DNA of 18,117 bases from assembly GCA_000438155.1 (NCBI GenBank), contig FR902969.1:1-18117 (forward strand), written 5' to 3'. Both the position numbers and the translations under genes were made by a program. Origin of the DNA: Firmicutes bacterium CAG:95. Its GTDB lineage: Bacteria > Bacillota > Clostridia > Lachnospirales > Lachnospiraceae. Each line of letters opens with the position of its first letter. Positions within the stretch are counted from its first letter, which is position 1. Below are positions 6,034-14,158 of the stretch, piece by piece. Under the pieces are notes generated by a model. It ran no database searches and was not told where the DNA came from. It saw nothing but the letters and a program-made list of their open reading frames with translations.

Positions 6034-7383
6034 ATGCAGGTGATAAGAAAAGAGCAGATAGTGGAAATACAAAGAGAAGTGGAAGTGTTGGTTGTAGGTG
6101 GCGGCCCCGCAGGTATTGGGGCCAGCATCGCAGCAGCAAGGCAGGGAAGAAAGGTATTGCTTTTAGAAAAGAGAGGTTTTCTTGGGGGAAATATTACTGC
6201 CTGCTATGTAGAGGGATGTAATTATTTTCTCCGTGGAACGCCATTTCATTCAGAGGGAATTTATGCAGAAATAGAGAAGAAGTGTTTGGAGAAATATGGT
6301 AATTCCAGCATACGCATAAATAAGGAAAACAACTTTGACAGTGAATATCTCAAAATCTTTTTGGATGAATTTATGAAAGAAAACAGGGTAGATCTTTTGT
6401 TACATTCTTTTGTAAATGAAGTAATCATGAACGAAGACCGGATTGAGGCAGTTATTATTCAGACAAAGAATGGACCTGTGGCAGTAAAGGCAGAGGTAAT
6501 TATTGACACAACCGGAGACGGAGATGTTGCATTTAGTGCTGGGATACCTTATGAACAGGGACGCGATAAAGATGGATTGTGTCAACCGGGAACTGTTTCA
6601 GTTCGTGTCGTAGGAGCAGACGTCAGGAAACTTACAGAAAATGGAGACCGTCTTGGCGAGATCACAAAAGAATTCAGGAAAGACTACAGAGATGGAAAGA
6701 TCAAACTTTCCTGTAAAAGGCAGGATATTCCATTTGGACGATTAACGAAAGCCGGATTGATTTCCTATGTCAATTATCCATGTGCCTACGGACTGGATCC
6801 TACGAAAAGCGAAGATCTGACCAAAGGTGAAATCGAGTGCAGACAGTATATTAAAGAAATTGTTTCTTATCTCAAATCGCACTATGAAGAATTAAAAGAT
6901 ATTGAAATTGCTTCCATTGCGCCGGAAATCGGATTCCGTGACAGCAGGAGAATTGTAGGTCTCCATAAGATGACAATCGAAGAAATGGAAGCACAGACGC
7001 ATTATGAAGATACGATTGCAGTATTCCCGAGATTTTATGATATGTTATCGCCTGATGCCGTTATGGATGGAGATGAAACGGTAAAAGGACGCGGATATAA
7101 GGGCTATATTTATGAACCGATCAGGGACGAACGTACCTTTGAGGTTCCATATCGTAGCCTGGTTCCTGTAAAAGTGAAAAACCTGCTGGTGGCAGGAAGA
7201 TGTATCAGCGCGGATCACGTTGCTGAGTGTGGAATACGGGCGATTTCCCTATGCATGATGACCGGAGAAGCGGCAGGAGTTGCGGCTGGTCTTGCCGTGG
7301 AAGACAAAAAGACTATGGCGGAAGTTGATGTTAAGGAATTACAGAAACGTTTACGCAAATGTAATATCAATATCCCGGAATAA
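6034..7383 (+). CDS. FAD-dependent oxidoreductase
   Basis: A 449-residue flavoprotein of the FAD_oxidored (PF12831-type) group. The dinucleotide-binding fold is at the N-terminus: VLVVGGGPAGIGASIAAARQ with the Gly-rich loop at 22-27, and Glu45 at the end of strand two (LLLEKRGFLGG). DTTGDGDVAFSAG near residues 162-173 and NLLVAGRCISADHVAECGIR near 385 are the family's second FAD contacts. It has no signal peptide, so it is cytoplasmic. It is 16 bp downstream of the solute-binding protein and 12 bp upstream of the first permease; an enzyme placed between transporter subunits suggests it acts on the transported compound itself. The substrate is unknown; oxidation of a sugar or polyol hydroxyl is an inference. 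AAGAGG at 6019-6024 serves as ribosome binding site. Confidence 0.88.
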   Translation: MQVIRKEQIVEIQREVEVLVVGGGPAGIGASIAAARQGRKVLLLEKRGFLGGNITACYVEGCNYFLRGTPFHSEGIYAEIEKKCLEKYGNSSIRINKENNFDSEYLKIFLDEFMKENRVDLLLHSFVNEVIMNEDRIEAVIIQTKNGPVAVKAEVIIDTTGDGDVAFSAGIPYEQGRDKDGLCQPGTVSVRVVGADVRKLTENGDRLGEITKEFRKDYRDGKIKLSCKRQDIPFGRLTKAGLISYVNYPCAYGLDPTKSEDLTKGEIECRQYIKEIVSYLKSHYEELKDIEIASIAPEIGFRDSRRIVGLHKMTIEEMEAQTHYEDTIAVFPRFYDMLSPDAVMDGDETVKGRGYKGYIYEPIRDERTFEVPYRSLVPVKVKNLLVAGRCISADHVAECGIRAISLCMMTGEAAGVAAGLAVEDKKTMAEVDVKELQKRLRKCNINIPE

Positions 7384-7395
7384 GAGGAAACGAGT

Positions 7396-8301
7396 ATGAA
7401 AGGAAAAAAGAAAATAAACAGCGATTCTGTACAGGCTGTGGTTATGCTTGCACCGATGCTGATCGGCTTTGTAATTTTTACCTATGTACCTATTATATAT
7501 ATTTTGAGATATTCCTTTTATGATTCAAATGGAATCCGGGCGTCATGGGTAGGAATAGATAATTTTGTACGTGTATTTACCCGCGATACGGCTTACTGGA
7601 AATCACTGGGAAACGTATTTATTTTGGCATTTGGCAAACTGGCAGTGGAAATCCCGTTGGCTTTGTTGTTAGCGGTATTGCTTAACAAGGGATTAAAAGC
7701 AACAGGAATATTCAGGGTTACTTTGTTTCTGCCTGCAATAATCAGTACAGCAATTACGGGACTTATCTTTTCACTGATGTTTGCATCCTTTAACGGAATT
7801 ATCAATGGTATGCTTCAGGACATAGGATTGATTAAGCTTCCAATTAACTGGTTCAGTAAAAAGAGTACTGCAATGCTGGTATTGGGAATGGCATCTGTCT
7901 GGAACAATTATGGAATTAATATGATCTTTTTCCTGATGGCATTACAAGGTGTTCCCAAAGAATTATATGAGTGCGCGGAAATCGATGGAGTAACTCCGGT
8001 GCAGAAGTTTTTCAAAATAACATTGCCGGTGATAGGACCGACATTTCAGGCGGTTGTGCTGATGTCTATCGTAGGAAGCCTGAAGATGAGTGAATTGATA
8101 CTGGCATCTACCAATGGACAGCCGGCAGGAAAAACAGAAGTGGTTATTACATACGTTTTTAAATATTTCTTTGGTTATGATGGTCGCAAAGTAGAGGTAG
8201 GATATGCATCTGCAATGGCTTTGGTAACAGGAGTAATTTTGGCAGCAGTCTCTGTTGTTTACATGAAGCTTACCAACAGCCTTGGACACAGTACAGATTA
8301 A
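7396..8301 (+). CDS. Carbohydrate ABC transporter permease, MalF/UgpA type
   Basis: A 301-residue inner-membrane permease with about six hydrophobic segments, beginning with AVVMLAPMLIGFVIFTYVPI near the N-terminus. The EAA loop that contacts the ATPase is visible as KELYECAEIDGVTPVQKFFK followed by ITLPVIGP. WVGIDNFVRVF after the first membrane span is typical of this family. It pairs with the next gene to form the channel. No ATP-binding subunit is encoded in the window; in Firmicutes such importers commonly share an ATPase of the MsmX type encoded elsewhere, and I infer the same here. The ribosome binding site is AAGAGGAAACG just before the ATG. Confidence 0.93.
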   Translation: MKGKKKINSDSVQAVVMLAPMLIGFVIFTYVPIIYILRYSFYDSNGIRASWVGIDNFVRVFTRDTAYWKSLGNVFILAFGKLAVEIPLALLLAVLLNKGLKATGIFRVTLFLPAIISTAITGLIFSLMFASFNGIINGMLQDIGLIKLPINWFSKKSTAMLVLGMASVWNNYGINMIFFLMALQGVPKELYECAEIDGVTPVQKFFKITLPVIGPTFQAVVLMSIVGSLKMSELILASTNGQPAGKTEVVITYVFKYFFGYDGRKVEVGYASAMALVTGVILAAVSVVYMKLTNSLGHSTD

Positions 8302-8322
8302 TTGGGATGATGAGGTGTGACA

Positions 8323-9177
8323 ATGAATAAAGAGAAAGTCAAAAAAATCAGTGCCCGTGCATTAATATATATTGTTTTAATTGTAATTACAATTATCACA
8401 TTGTTCCCAGTGGTATATACGATTCTCGGATCATTTAAAGGAAATCTGGAACTTTTATCGGAAGGAAATCATCTCTTTCCTAAAAAATTCGTATTGGATA
8501 ACTATAAGCAGGCATGGGAAATGGCAGATTTCTCGAAGTATACGATGAATTCCGTATTTATGTCCGGAATGATTGTACTTGGAACGATGATTACCACTAC
8601 CATAGCGGGTTATGTTTTTGAAAGAGGCAGCTTCCGTGGGAAGAATATTTTGTTTGCGATGGTTGTTTCTTCCATGTTTGTTTCGCTGGGAAGTTTAACC
8701 TTGTATCCTACCTTTGTAATAGCAAAAGCATTTGGTATTAATAAATCTTTGTGGGGTGTCATCATTATCCGGGTATTCGGACTTAATGTAACAAACCTGT
8801 TTATCACGAGATCCTATATTCGATCTATTTCGAAGGAGATTGATGAAGCCGCAAAGGTAGATGGCTGTTCCTTTTTGGGAATTTATACCCGTGTTATTTT
8901 CCCGTTGCTGAAACCGCTTCTTGCAACAATTGCAATTTTGGAATTCAGACATTCGTGGAATGATTATCTGATGCCGATGGTATTTACCCTGTCAAATCCG
9001 GACCGTATGCCGTTGGTAGTAGGAATTATGAATTTGAAGAGCTCCGGTGAGGCAGCATCTTCCTGGAATCTGATGCTCGCCGGATCATCCATTGCACTGA
9101 TACCGATGATTATCGTGTATCTGATGTTTAACCGTTTCTTTATAGAAGGACTGACTGCAGGAGCAGTGAAGGGATAG
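8323..9177 (+). CDS. Carbohydrate ABC transporter permease, MalG/UgpE type
   Basis: A 284-residue inner-membrane permease, second half of the importer. It opens with a membrane span (ALIYIVLIVITIITLFPVVY), followed by the TILGSFKGNLELL and FVLDNYKQAWEMA segments typical of MalG-like proteins. The EAA loop reads SKEIDEAAKVDGCSFLGIYT followed by RVIFPLLKP, and it ends GLTAGAVKG, the characteristic MalG-family tail. The ATG at 8323 with GAGG at 8312-8315 is preferred over the GTG at 8317, which would sit too close to the ribosome binding site. It lies 21 bp after the first permease gene and is clearly in the same transcription unit. Confidence 0.93.
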   Translation: MNKEKVKKISARALIYIVLIVITIITLFPVVYTILGSFKGNLELLSEGNHLFPKKFVLDNYKQAWEMADFSKYTMNSVFMSGMIVLGTMITTTIAGYVFERGSFRGKNILFAMVVSSMFVSLGSLTLYPTFVIAKAFGINKSLWGVIIIRVFGLNVTNLFITRSYIRSISKEIDEAAKVDGCSFLGIYTRVIFPLLKPLLATIAILEFRHSWNDYLMPMVFTLSNPDRMPLVVGIMNLKSSGEAASSWNLMLAGSSIALIPMIIVYLMFNRFFIEGLTAGAVKG

Positions 9178-9213
9178 ACAGAAATTATGATTATGAAATG
9201 GAGGTAAATGAGG

Positions 9214-10161
9214 ATGAAAGTAGCAATTCTGGAATCATTGTCAATATCAAAAGAAGAATTGAATAAAAGAAAAGCACCATTTGAAAAAAAGGGTGTTGAG
9301 TTTGTTGAATTTGAAAAATCGATGGATAAAGATATGCTGATCGATGAAGCGAAAGACGCAGAGGCAGTTATCATTGCGAATATGTCTTTTAAGGACGAGG
9401 TGATTGAAGGCTTGGACCATCTTAAATTTATTGATGTAGCCTTCACTGGAGTGGATCATGTGGGCTTGAAGGCTGCGAAGGAGAAGGGAATTTCAGTCAG
9501 CAATGCATCGGGTTATTCCAACGAAGCAGTGTCAGAGCTTGTATTTGGAATGGTTATTTCGATTGCAAGAAATATCCGGCAGACAGAAGAACGATGCAGA
9601 GAAGGAAAAACCAAAGATGGTCTGGTCGGTTGGGAAATTAAAGGAAAAACCGTAGGAATTATCGGATACGGAAGAATTGGAAAACGGACAGCAGAACTGT
9701 TCCATGCATTTGATGCAGAACTGTTAATTTATGATCCGGTAGAGCAGATGGACAGGCCGGAATATATTGAACAGACATCCATTGAAGATCTCCTTGGACG
9801 ATCAGATATTGTGGTATTGCATTGTCCATTAATTGATTCTACCAGAGGACTGATTGATGCGAAGAAACTGTCATTAATGAAAAAAACAGCCATATTAATT
9901 AATGTGGCAAGAGGACCCGTAGTCAATGCAAAAGATCTGGCAGATGCTTTGAACAATGAAGTAATCGCTGGGGCCGGAATTGATGTATTTGACTGTGAGC
10001 CGCCACTGCCGGAGGATGAACCGTTGCTGCATTGTAAAAATATCTTACTGACGCCACATATTGCATTTTCATCCGAACAGTCCATGAGTCTTAGAGCAGA
10101 GATTGTGTTTGATAATTTGGCTGCATGGATGGAGGGCAGACAACAGAATGTAATTTTATAA
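9214..10161 (+). CDS. D-isomer-specific 2-hydroxyacid dehydrogenase (hydroxypyruvate/glyoxylate reductase-like)
   Basis: A 315-residue NAD-dependent dehydrogenase that interconverts a 2-keto acid and a D-2-hydroxy acid. The nucleotide-binding loop is GYGRIG (151-156), with Asp174 after strand two favouring NAD over NADP. All three catalytic residues are present: Arg233 (NVARGPVVN), Glu262 (DCEPPLP) and His282 (LTPHIAFSS). It is shorter than SerA proteins that carry an ACT domain, so it is not a regulated phosphoglycerate dehydrogenase. With a glycerate kinase downstream, reduction of hydroxypyruvate to D-glycerate is the most attractive reaction, but this is inferred from context. The ATG at 9214 is favoured because GGAGG at 9200-9204 is only three bases from the alternative ATG at 9208. 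A terminator-like hairpin follows. Confidence 0.9.
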   Translation: MKVAILESLSISKEELNKRKAPFEKKGVEFVEFEKSMDKDMLIDEAKDAEAVIIANMSFKDEVIEGLDHLKFIDVAFTGVDHVGLKAAKEKGISVSNASGYSNEAVSELVFGMVISIARNIRQTEERCREGKTKDGLVGWEIKGKTVGIIGYGRIGKRTAELFHAFDAELLIYDPVEQMDRPEYIEQTSIEDLLGRSDIVVLHCPLIDSTRGLIDAKKLSLMKKTAILINVARGPVVNAKDLADALNNEVIAGAGIDVFDCEPPLPEDEPLLHCKNILLTPHIAFSSEQSMSLRAEIVFDNLAAWMEGRQQNVIL

Positions 10162-10166
10162 ATTTT

Positions 10167-10203
10167 AAAAAGTGCGACATCAATTTTGTTGTCGTACTTT
10201 TTT
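10167..10203 (+). terminator. Intra-operon terminator/attenuator
   Basis: AAAAAGTGCGACATCAA pairs with TTGTTGTCGTACTTTTT (one G-U, one mismatch) and ends in a T run. It lies between the 2-hydroxyacid dehydrogenase and GH43 genes, which are otherwise only 67 bp apart. It would lower expression of the distal glycosidase, dehydrogenase and kinase genes relative to the transporter genes. Confidence 0.7.
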
Positions 10204-10228
10204 ATACAACAGAAAGAAGGAATGGAAC

Positions 10229-11671
10229 GTGAATAAACAAAAACAAATATACAATCCTTTTTTACCATTGACCGAATATATACCGGATGGAGAACCACAT
10301 GTGTTCGGAGACCGTGTCTATCTGTTTGGCAGTCATGACAGAGCAGGTGGAGACCGCTATTGCATGAATGACTATGTTGCTTATTCTGCCATGACAACGA
10401 ATTTAAAGGAATGGAAATATGAAGGAATCATATATCGAAAGAATCAGGATCCGAGAAATGCGGATGGAAGTCATTGCCTGTGGGCACCGGATGTTGTAAG
10501 GGGAAGTGACGGAAGATATTATTTATATTACTGTTTGGATACGCTTCCGGAACTTGGGGTAGCCGTATGTGACACACCGACAGGGGAATACCAGTATCTG
10601 GATCTGGTCCGGTATAAGGATGGCACTCCTTTAGGAACAAGGCCGACCGATTATATTCAGTTTGATCCGGCTGTTTTGGTTGATGATGACGGTGAGGTTT
10701 ACCTTTTTTCAGGGAATGGACCGAAACATGTAAAAGAAATCTATCCTCCCAAGTATTCGCAGATCATTGTGCTTGAGCAGGATATGATTACGGTTAAGAG
10801 AGAGCCTGAAAAATTTCTACCGATTCTGCATGAAGGAATTGAAACAGAATTTGAGGGACATGAGTTTTTCGAAGCAAGCTCTATCCGTAAAATTAAGGAT
10901 ATCTATTATTTTGTTTATTCCGATATTGTAACACACAGCTTATGCTATGCAACCAGCAGGTTTCCGGATCATGGATATCATTACAGAGGAGCTATAGTAG
11001 CATTAGGAGACATTGGATTAAAAGGGAGAACCAAGGCGCAGGCATTAAATTATCTGGGAAATATCCATGGTGGAATTGAACGGATCAATAACGAGTGGTA
11101 CGTGTTTTATCATAGACAGACGAATCAGACACAGTTTTCAAGACAGGCCTGTGCGGAAAAAATAGAGATTAATAAAAACGGAACGATCAAACAGGTAGAA
11201 ATGACAAGCTGCGGACTTAATGGTCAGCCACTCACAGCGGATGGAGTTTATCCGGCTGCAATTGCCTGCAATCTTATGAGCCAGCATGGATGCTGCTTTT
11301 CCGATCTGGTTGTCATGGCAGGACAGCATCCTTACATTACGCAGGAGGGAGAAGATGATCAGGAAGGAGCATATGTTTATATAAAAAATATACAGAAAGG
11401 AACAATGCTTGGGTATAAATATTTTGCTTTTCAGGGCGAGACAGCGCTTTCCATCTGGGTAAGAGGAAAAGGCGAAGGTGTATTTTACATCAGAAATCAG
11501 AAAAATGGAAAGAATTTAGTAGCCGTTCCGGTAAAAGCAGATACAGAACAGTGGATGAAAATCAATGCCAGAGTAAATTTTTTAAAGGGAAAATATCCAC
11601 TTTATATCCAGTATCAGGGAAAAGGAATTCTGGATGTCAGAGAATTTGAATTTGTAAATGAAAGCAGATAG
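10229..11671 (+). CDS. Glycoside hydrolase family 43 protein with C-terminal beta-sandwich, cytoplasmic
   Basis: A 480-residue five-bladed beta-propeller glycosidase. The catalytic acid trio can be placed at Asp20 (IPDGEPHVFGDRVYLFGSHD), Asp146 (YIQFDPAVLVDDDGEVYLFS) and Glu215 (HEFFEASSIRKIKDIYYFVY). WAPDVV near 85-90 and GNIHGG near 278 are also typical of the family. From about residue 345 a separate beta-rich region (ALSIWVRGKGEGVFY ... GILDVREFEF) resembles a CBM6-type carbohydrate-binding module. There is no signal peptide, so it cleaves a small imported glycoside rather than polymer outside the cell. Family members act on arabinofuranosides, xylosides or galactosides; specificity here is unknown. 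The GTG start at 10229 is chosen from AAGAAGG at 10214-10220; an upstream extension would run into the terminator hairpin. Confidence 0.88.
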   Translation: MNKQKQIYNPFLPLTEYIPDGEPHVFGDRVYLFGSHDRAGGDRYCMNDYVAYSAMTTNLKEWKYEGIIYRKNQDPRNADGSHCLWAPDVVRGSDGRYYLYYCLDTLPELGVAVCDTPTGEYQYLDLVRYKDGTPLGTRPTDYIQFDPAVLVDDDGEVYLFSGNGPKHVKEIYPPKYSQIIVLEQDMITVKREPEKFLPILHEGIETEFEGHEFFEASSIRKIKDIYYFVYSDIVTHSLCYATSRFPDHGYHYRGAIVALGDIGLKGRTKAQALNYLGNIHGGIERINNEWYVFYHRQTNQTQFSRQACAEKIEINKNGTIKQVEMTSCGLNGQPLTADGVYPAAIACNLMSQHGCCFSDLVVMAGQHPYITQEGEDDQEGAYVYIKNIQKGTMLGYKYFAFQGETALSIWVRGKGEGVFYIRNQKNGKNLVAVPVKADTEQWMKINARVNFLKGKYPLYIQYQGKGILDVREFEFVNESR

Positions 11672-11690
11672 AGAAGAGGAGGTACAAGGG

Positions 11691-12728
11691 ATGAAAGCAG
11701 CAGTTATGACAGGAATTAAAAAAGTTGAAATTCAGGAAAGACCAATGCCGGAGCCAAAGGATGATGAGGTACTGGTAAAGATCGAATATGTGGGGGTATG
11801 TGGTTCTGATCTGCACTATTATGGGGCCGGAAGGATTGGAAATTTTGTTGTTAAGCCGCCTTTTATACTTGGACATGAGGCAGGAGGAACGGTAGTAAAA
11901 ACAGGGAAAAATGTAAAACACCTCAAGGTTGGGGACCGGGTGGCATTGGAACCCGGAAAAACATGCGGAAAATGTGAACATTGCAAAGAAGGAAAGTATA
12001 ATTTGTGCAAAGATGTAATTTTTTTTGCAACACCGCCTGTGGATGGAGTCTTTCAGGAATATGTGGCACATGAAGCGGATTTGTGTTTCGTATTGCCTGA
12101 AAATGTAAGTACATTGGAAGGGGCATTAATAGAGCCTTTGGCAGTAGGAATGCATGCAGCAAACCAGGGTGGTGCCAAGCTTGGGCAGACTGCAGTTGTT
12201 ACCGGAGCCGGATGCATTGGATTGTGTACTTTACTGGCGCTAAAGGCAATGGGAGTGTCAAAGGTCATTGTAGTGGATGTTATGAGAAAACGTCTGGAAA
12301 AAGCACTTTCGTTAGGGGCAGATTATGTGATTGATGCAAGTAAAGAAGATGTATTGAATCAAATCCATGTACTGACAAAAGGAAGAGGAATAGATCTTGG
12401 GATTGAGACAGCGGGTTCACAGATTACGGCAACGCAGTTGATCCAATGTGTAAAGAAAGGAGGAACCATTGTATTTGTGGGATATAGTGCGTCCGGAGAG
12501 ATGACACTTCCGATAGGTATGGCGTTGGACAAGGAGCTTACTTTTAAGACCGTATTCCGGTACCGCAATATCTATCTGATGGCAATTGACGCAGTATCAA
12601 GCGGTAAAATTCATATTAAGGACATTGTAAGTCATTATTTTGAATTGGATGAGATTCAGGATGCTTTGGATCAATGTCTGGAGGATAAGGCCAATGTTGT
12701 TAAGGGTGTCATCCGGATTTCAGATTGA
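11691..12728 (+). CDS. Zinc-dependent sorbitol/xylitol-type dehydrogenase (medium-chain)
   Basis: A 345-residue NAD-dependent alcohol dehydrogenase of the polyol dehydrogenase group. Catalytic zinc ligands are Cys37 (GVCGSDLHYY), His62-Glu63 (LGHEAGG) and Glu148 (LIEPLAVGMHA). The structural zinc cysteines are at 92, 95, 98 and 106. The Rossmann loop reads VVTGAGCIGLCTLLALKAMG, with Cys where most relatives have Pro, and the acidic residue in IVVDVMRKR indicates NAD. It would oxidise a polyol to a ketose or the reverse; sorbitol, xylitol or L-iditol dehydrogenase are the nearest named activities. The ATG at 11691 has GAGGAGG at the right distance; the ATG at 11658, inside the GH43 end, does not. 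The 20-bp gap from GH43 indicates one operon. Confidence 0.9.
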   Translation: MKAAVMTGIKKVEIQERPMPEPKDDEVLVKIEYVGVCGSDLHYYGAGRIGNFVVKPPFILGHEAGGTVVKTGKNVKHLKVGDRVALEPGKTCGKCEHCKEGKYNLCKDVIFFATPPVDGVFQEYVAHEADLCFVLPENVSTLEGALIEPLAVGMHAANQGGAKLGQTAVVTGAGCIGLCTLLALKAMGVSKVIVVDVMRKRLEKALSLGADYVIDASKEDVLNQIHVLTKGRGIDLGIETAGSQITATQLIQCVKKGGTIVFVGYSASGEMTLPIGMALDKELTFKTVFRYRNIYLMAIDAVSSGKIHIKDIVSHYFELDEIQDALDQCLEDKANVVKGVIRISD

Positions 12729-12800
12729 TTCTTTTTCTGAACGGTCTTAAGCTTATATTGGTACAGACAATAAAAATTAAATGATAATATGGGGCAGGAT

Positions 12801-14033
12801 ATGAATTTACGGAAAGAGGCAGATGAGATTATTGAAGAGGTGCTTTTGAGTGTGCAGCCGGATTGTGCAGTGAAAAAAGCATTAAAGCAAAAGCAGTTTC
12901 AAAAAGGAAAAATTTATCTTGTAGCGGTCGGTAAAGCGGCATGGCAGATGGCAAAAGCAGCGTCTGAATGTTTAACAGATAAAATTACCAGAGGGATCGT
13001 GATTACAAAATATGATCATGTAAAGGGAGAAATTCCCAGGATTGAGTGCTGTGAGGCCGGCCATCCGCTTTCTGATGAAAATTCCTTCCGCTACACGCAG
13101 AAGGTTCTGGACATGGTTTCAGGATTAAATAAGGAAGATACTGTGTTGTTTTTGCTTTCGGGCGGAGGATCGGCGTTGTTTGAAAAGCCGTTATTACCGG
13201 AAGAGGAACTGATTGATATCAACCATCAGCTATTGGCCTGTGGGGCAGACATTGTTGAAATCAATACGATCCGGAAAAAATTATCTGCAGTAAAAGGTGG
13301 AAAGTTTGCCAAATGTTGTGAGCCGGCCAGTGTTTACAGTATCATATTAAGTGATATTCTTGGAGACCCGGTTGATATGATTGCATCTGGACCTGCCTGT
13401 GCAGATGGATCAACCTGTGAAGAGGCGATGCGGATCGTAGAAAAATATCAACTTTCCATCAGTAGTCAGGCAAGGCAGCTTCTGGAAACAGAAACACCGA
13501 AAGCGGTAACAAATGCTGAAAATATAGTCATGGGAAGCGTAAAGGAACTATGCAAGGCAGCAGAAATAGCATGCCGCAGACGGGGATATCAGGTCATCTT
13601 TTTAACAGATCGTCTGAACTGTGAGGCGAGGGAGGCAGGAACTTTTTTGGCTGCGATTGCCCAAAGCCATCAGGATTCGCCGCAAAGTTTAGCCTTTCTT
13701 GCAGGTGGAGAAACAGTGGTGCATATCAGAGGAAGCGGGAAAGGTGGAAGAAATCAGGAACTGGCACTTTCGGCGGCAGAGGGAATTGCTGGACTTGAAA
13801 ACACAGCCGTATTCAGTGTAGGAAGTGACGGAACGGACGGACCGACCAATGCAGCAGGAGGGTATGTGGATCAGGATACGAAGTCTGCATTATCTGAAAA
13901 GGGATGGGATATCTATGAGACATTGCAGAATAATGATGCCTATCATGCACTAGAAGCAGTAAATGGACTTATAATAACAGGCTCCACCGGGACAAATGTA
14001 AATGATGTGTCGGTTCTGCTTATAAAACGATAA
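12801..14033 (+). CDS. Glycerate 2-kinase, MOFRL/DUF4147 type (class II)
   Basis: A kinase of about 410 residues that phosphorylates D-glycerate, typically giving 2-phosphoglycerate for lower glycolysis. The N-terminal DUF4147 domain shows LVAVGKAAWQMAKAA, CEAGHPLSDENSFRY, LFLLSGGGSALFEKP and the NTIRKKLSAVKGGKFAKCC segment. ILSDILGDPVDMIASGPACAD marks the active-site cleft. The C-terminal MOFRL domain has FLAGGETVVHIRGSGKGGRN, then SVGSDGTDGPTNAAGGYVD and a GSTGTNVNDVSVLL tail. I chose the second ATG because relatives begin close to this point; the ATG at 12789 is an alternative and neither has an ideal ribosome binding site. The 72-bp gap upstream is the longest between operon genes apart from the leader. 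It is last in the operon, ahead of a terminator, and suggests that the pathway ends in glycerate. Confidence 0.9.
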   Translation: MNLRKEADEIIEEVLLSVQPDCAVKKALKQKQFQKGKIYLVAVGKAAWQMAKAASECLTDKITRGIVITKYDHVKGEIPRIECCEAGHPLSDENSFRYTQKVLDMVSGLNKEDTVLFLLSGGGSALFEKPLLPEEELIDINHQLLACGADIVEINTIRKKLSAVKGGKFAKCCEPASVYSIILSDILGDPVDMIASGPACADGSTCEEAMRIVEKYQLSISSQARQLLETETPKAVTNAENIVMGSVKELCKAAEIACRRRGYQVIFLTDRLNCEAREAGTFLAAIAQSHQDSPQSLAFLAGGETVVHIRGSGKGGRNQELALSAAEGIAGLENTAVFSVGSDGTDGPTNAAGGYVDQDTKSALSEKGWDIYETLQNNDAYHALEAVNGLIITGSTGTNVNDVSVLLIKR

Positions 14034-14056
14034 TTCAGGTACGATGGGGACAACTT

Positions 14057-14092
14057 GAGCCTCGGAATAAAGTTTTGTTCCGGGCTCTTTTT
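14057..14092 (+). terminator. Rho-independent terminator of the catabolic operon
   Basis: GAGCCTCGGAA (14057-14067) pairs with TTCCGGGCTC (14078-14087) with one bulged base, followed by TTTTT. It closes the operon 24 bp after the glycerate kinase stop. Confidence 0.8.
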
Positions 14093-14099
14093 GTATACA
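14092..14099. promoter_or_regulatory. TGTATACA box 1, candidate GntR operator
   Basis: A perfect 8-bp palindrome just after the terminator stem, in the context TTTTTGTATACAGAAAG. It lies about 35 bp upstream of the ispE promoter. Confidence 0.35.
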
Positions 14100-14129
14100 G
14101 AAAGGGAAAGCAATGAAACGCCCGGCATA

Positions 14130-14158
14130 TTGACGAACCCTCCATCCTTGTATATAAT
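14130..14158 (+). promoter_or_regulatory. ispE–gntR promoter
   Basis: TTGACG (14130-14135) and a perfect TATAAT (14153-14158) with 17-bp spacing make this the best sigma-A promoter in the window. CATCCTTGTATA is directly repeated at 14143-14154 and 14165-14176. The first copy covers the spacer and -10, and the second falls around the transcription start. Confidence 0.8.

Noticed and set aside
9729..10397. A 222-codon minus-strand ORF across the 2-hydroxyacid dehydrogenase/GH43 junction
   Set aside because: It is antisense to two well-supported genes and crosses their terminator; its composition is not protein-like.
12729..12800. A separate promoter for the glycerate kinase gene
   Set aside because: No -35/-10 pair with acceptable spacing was found; TTGGTA and GATAAT are too far apart.
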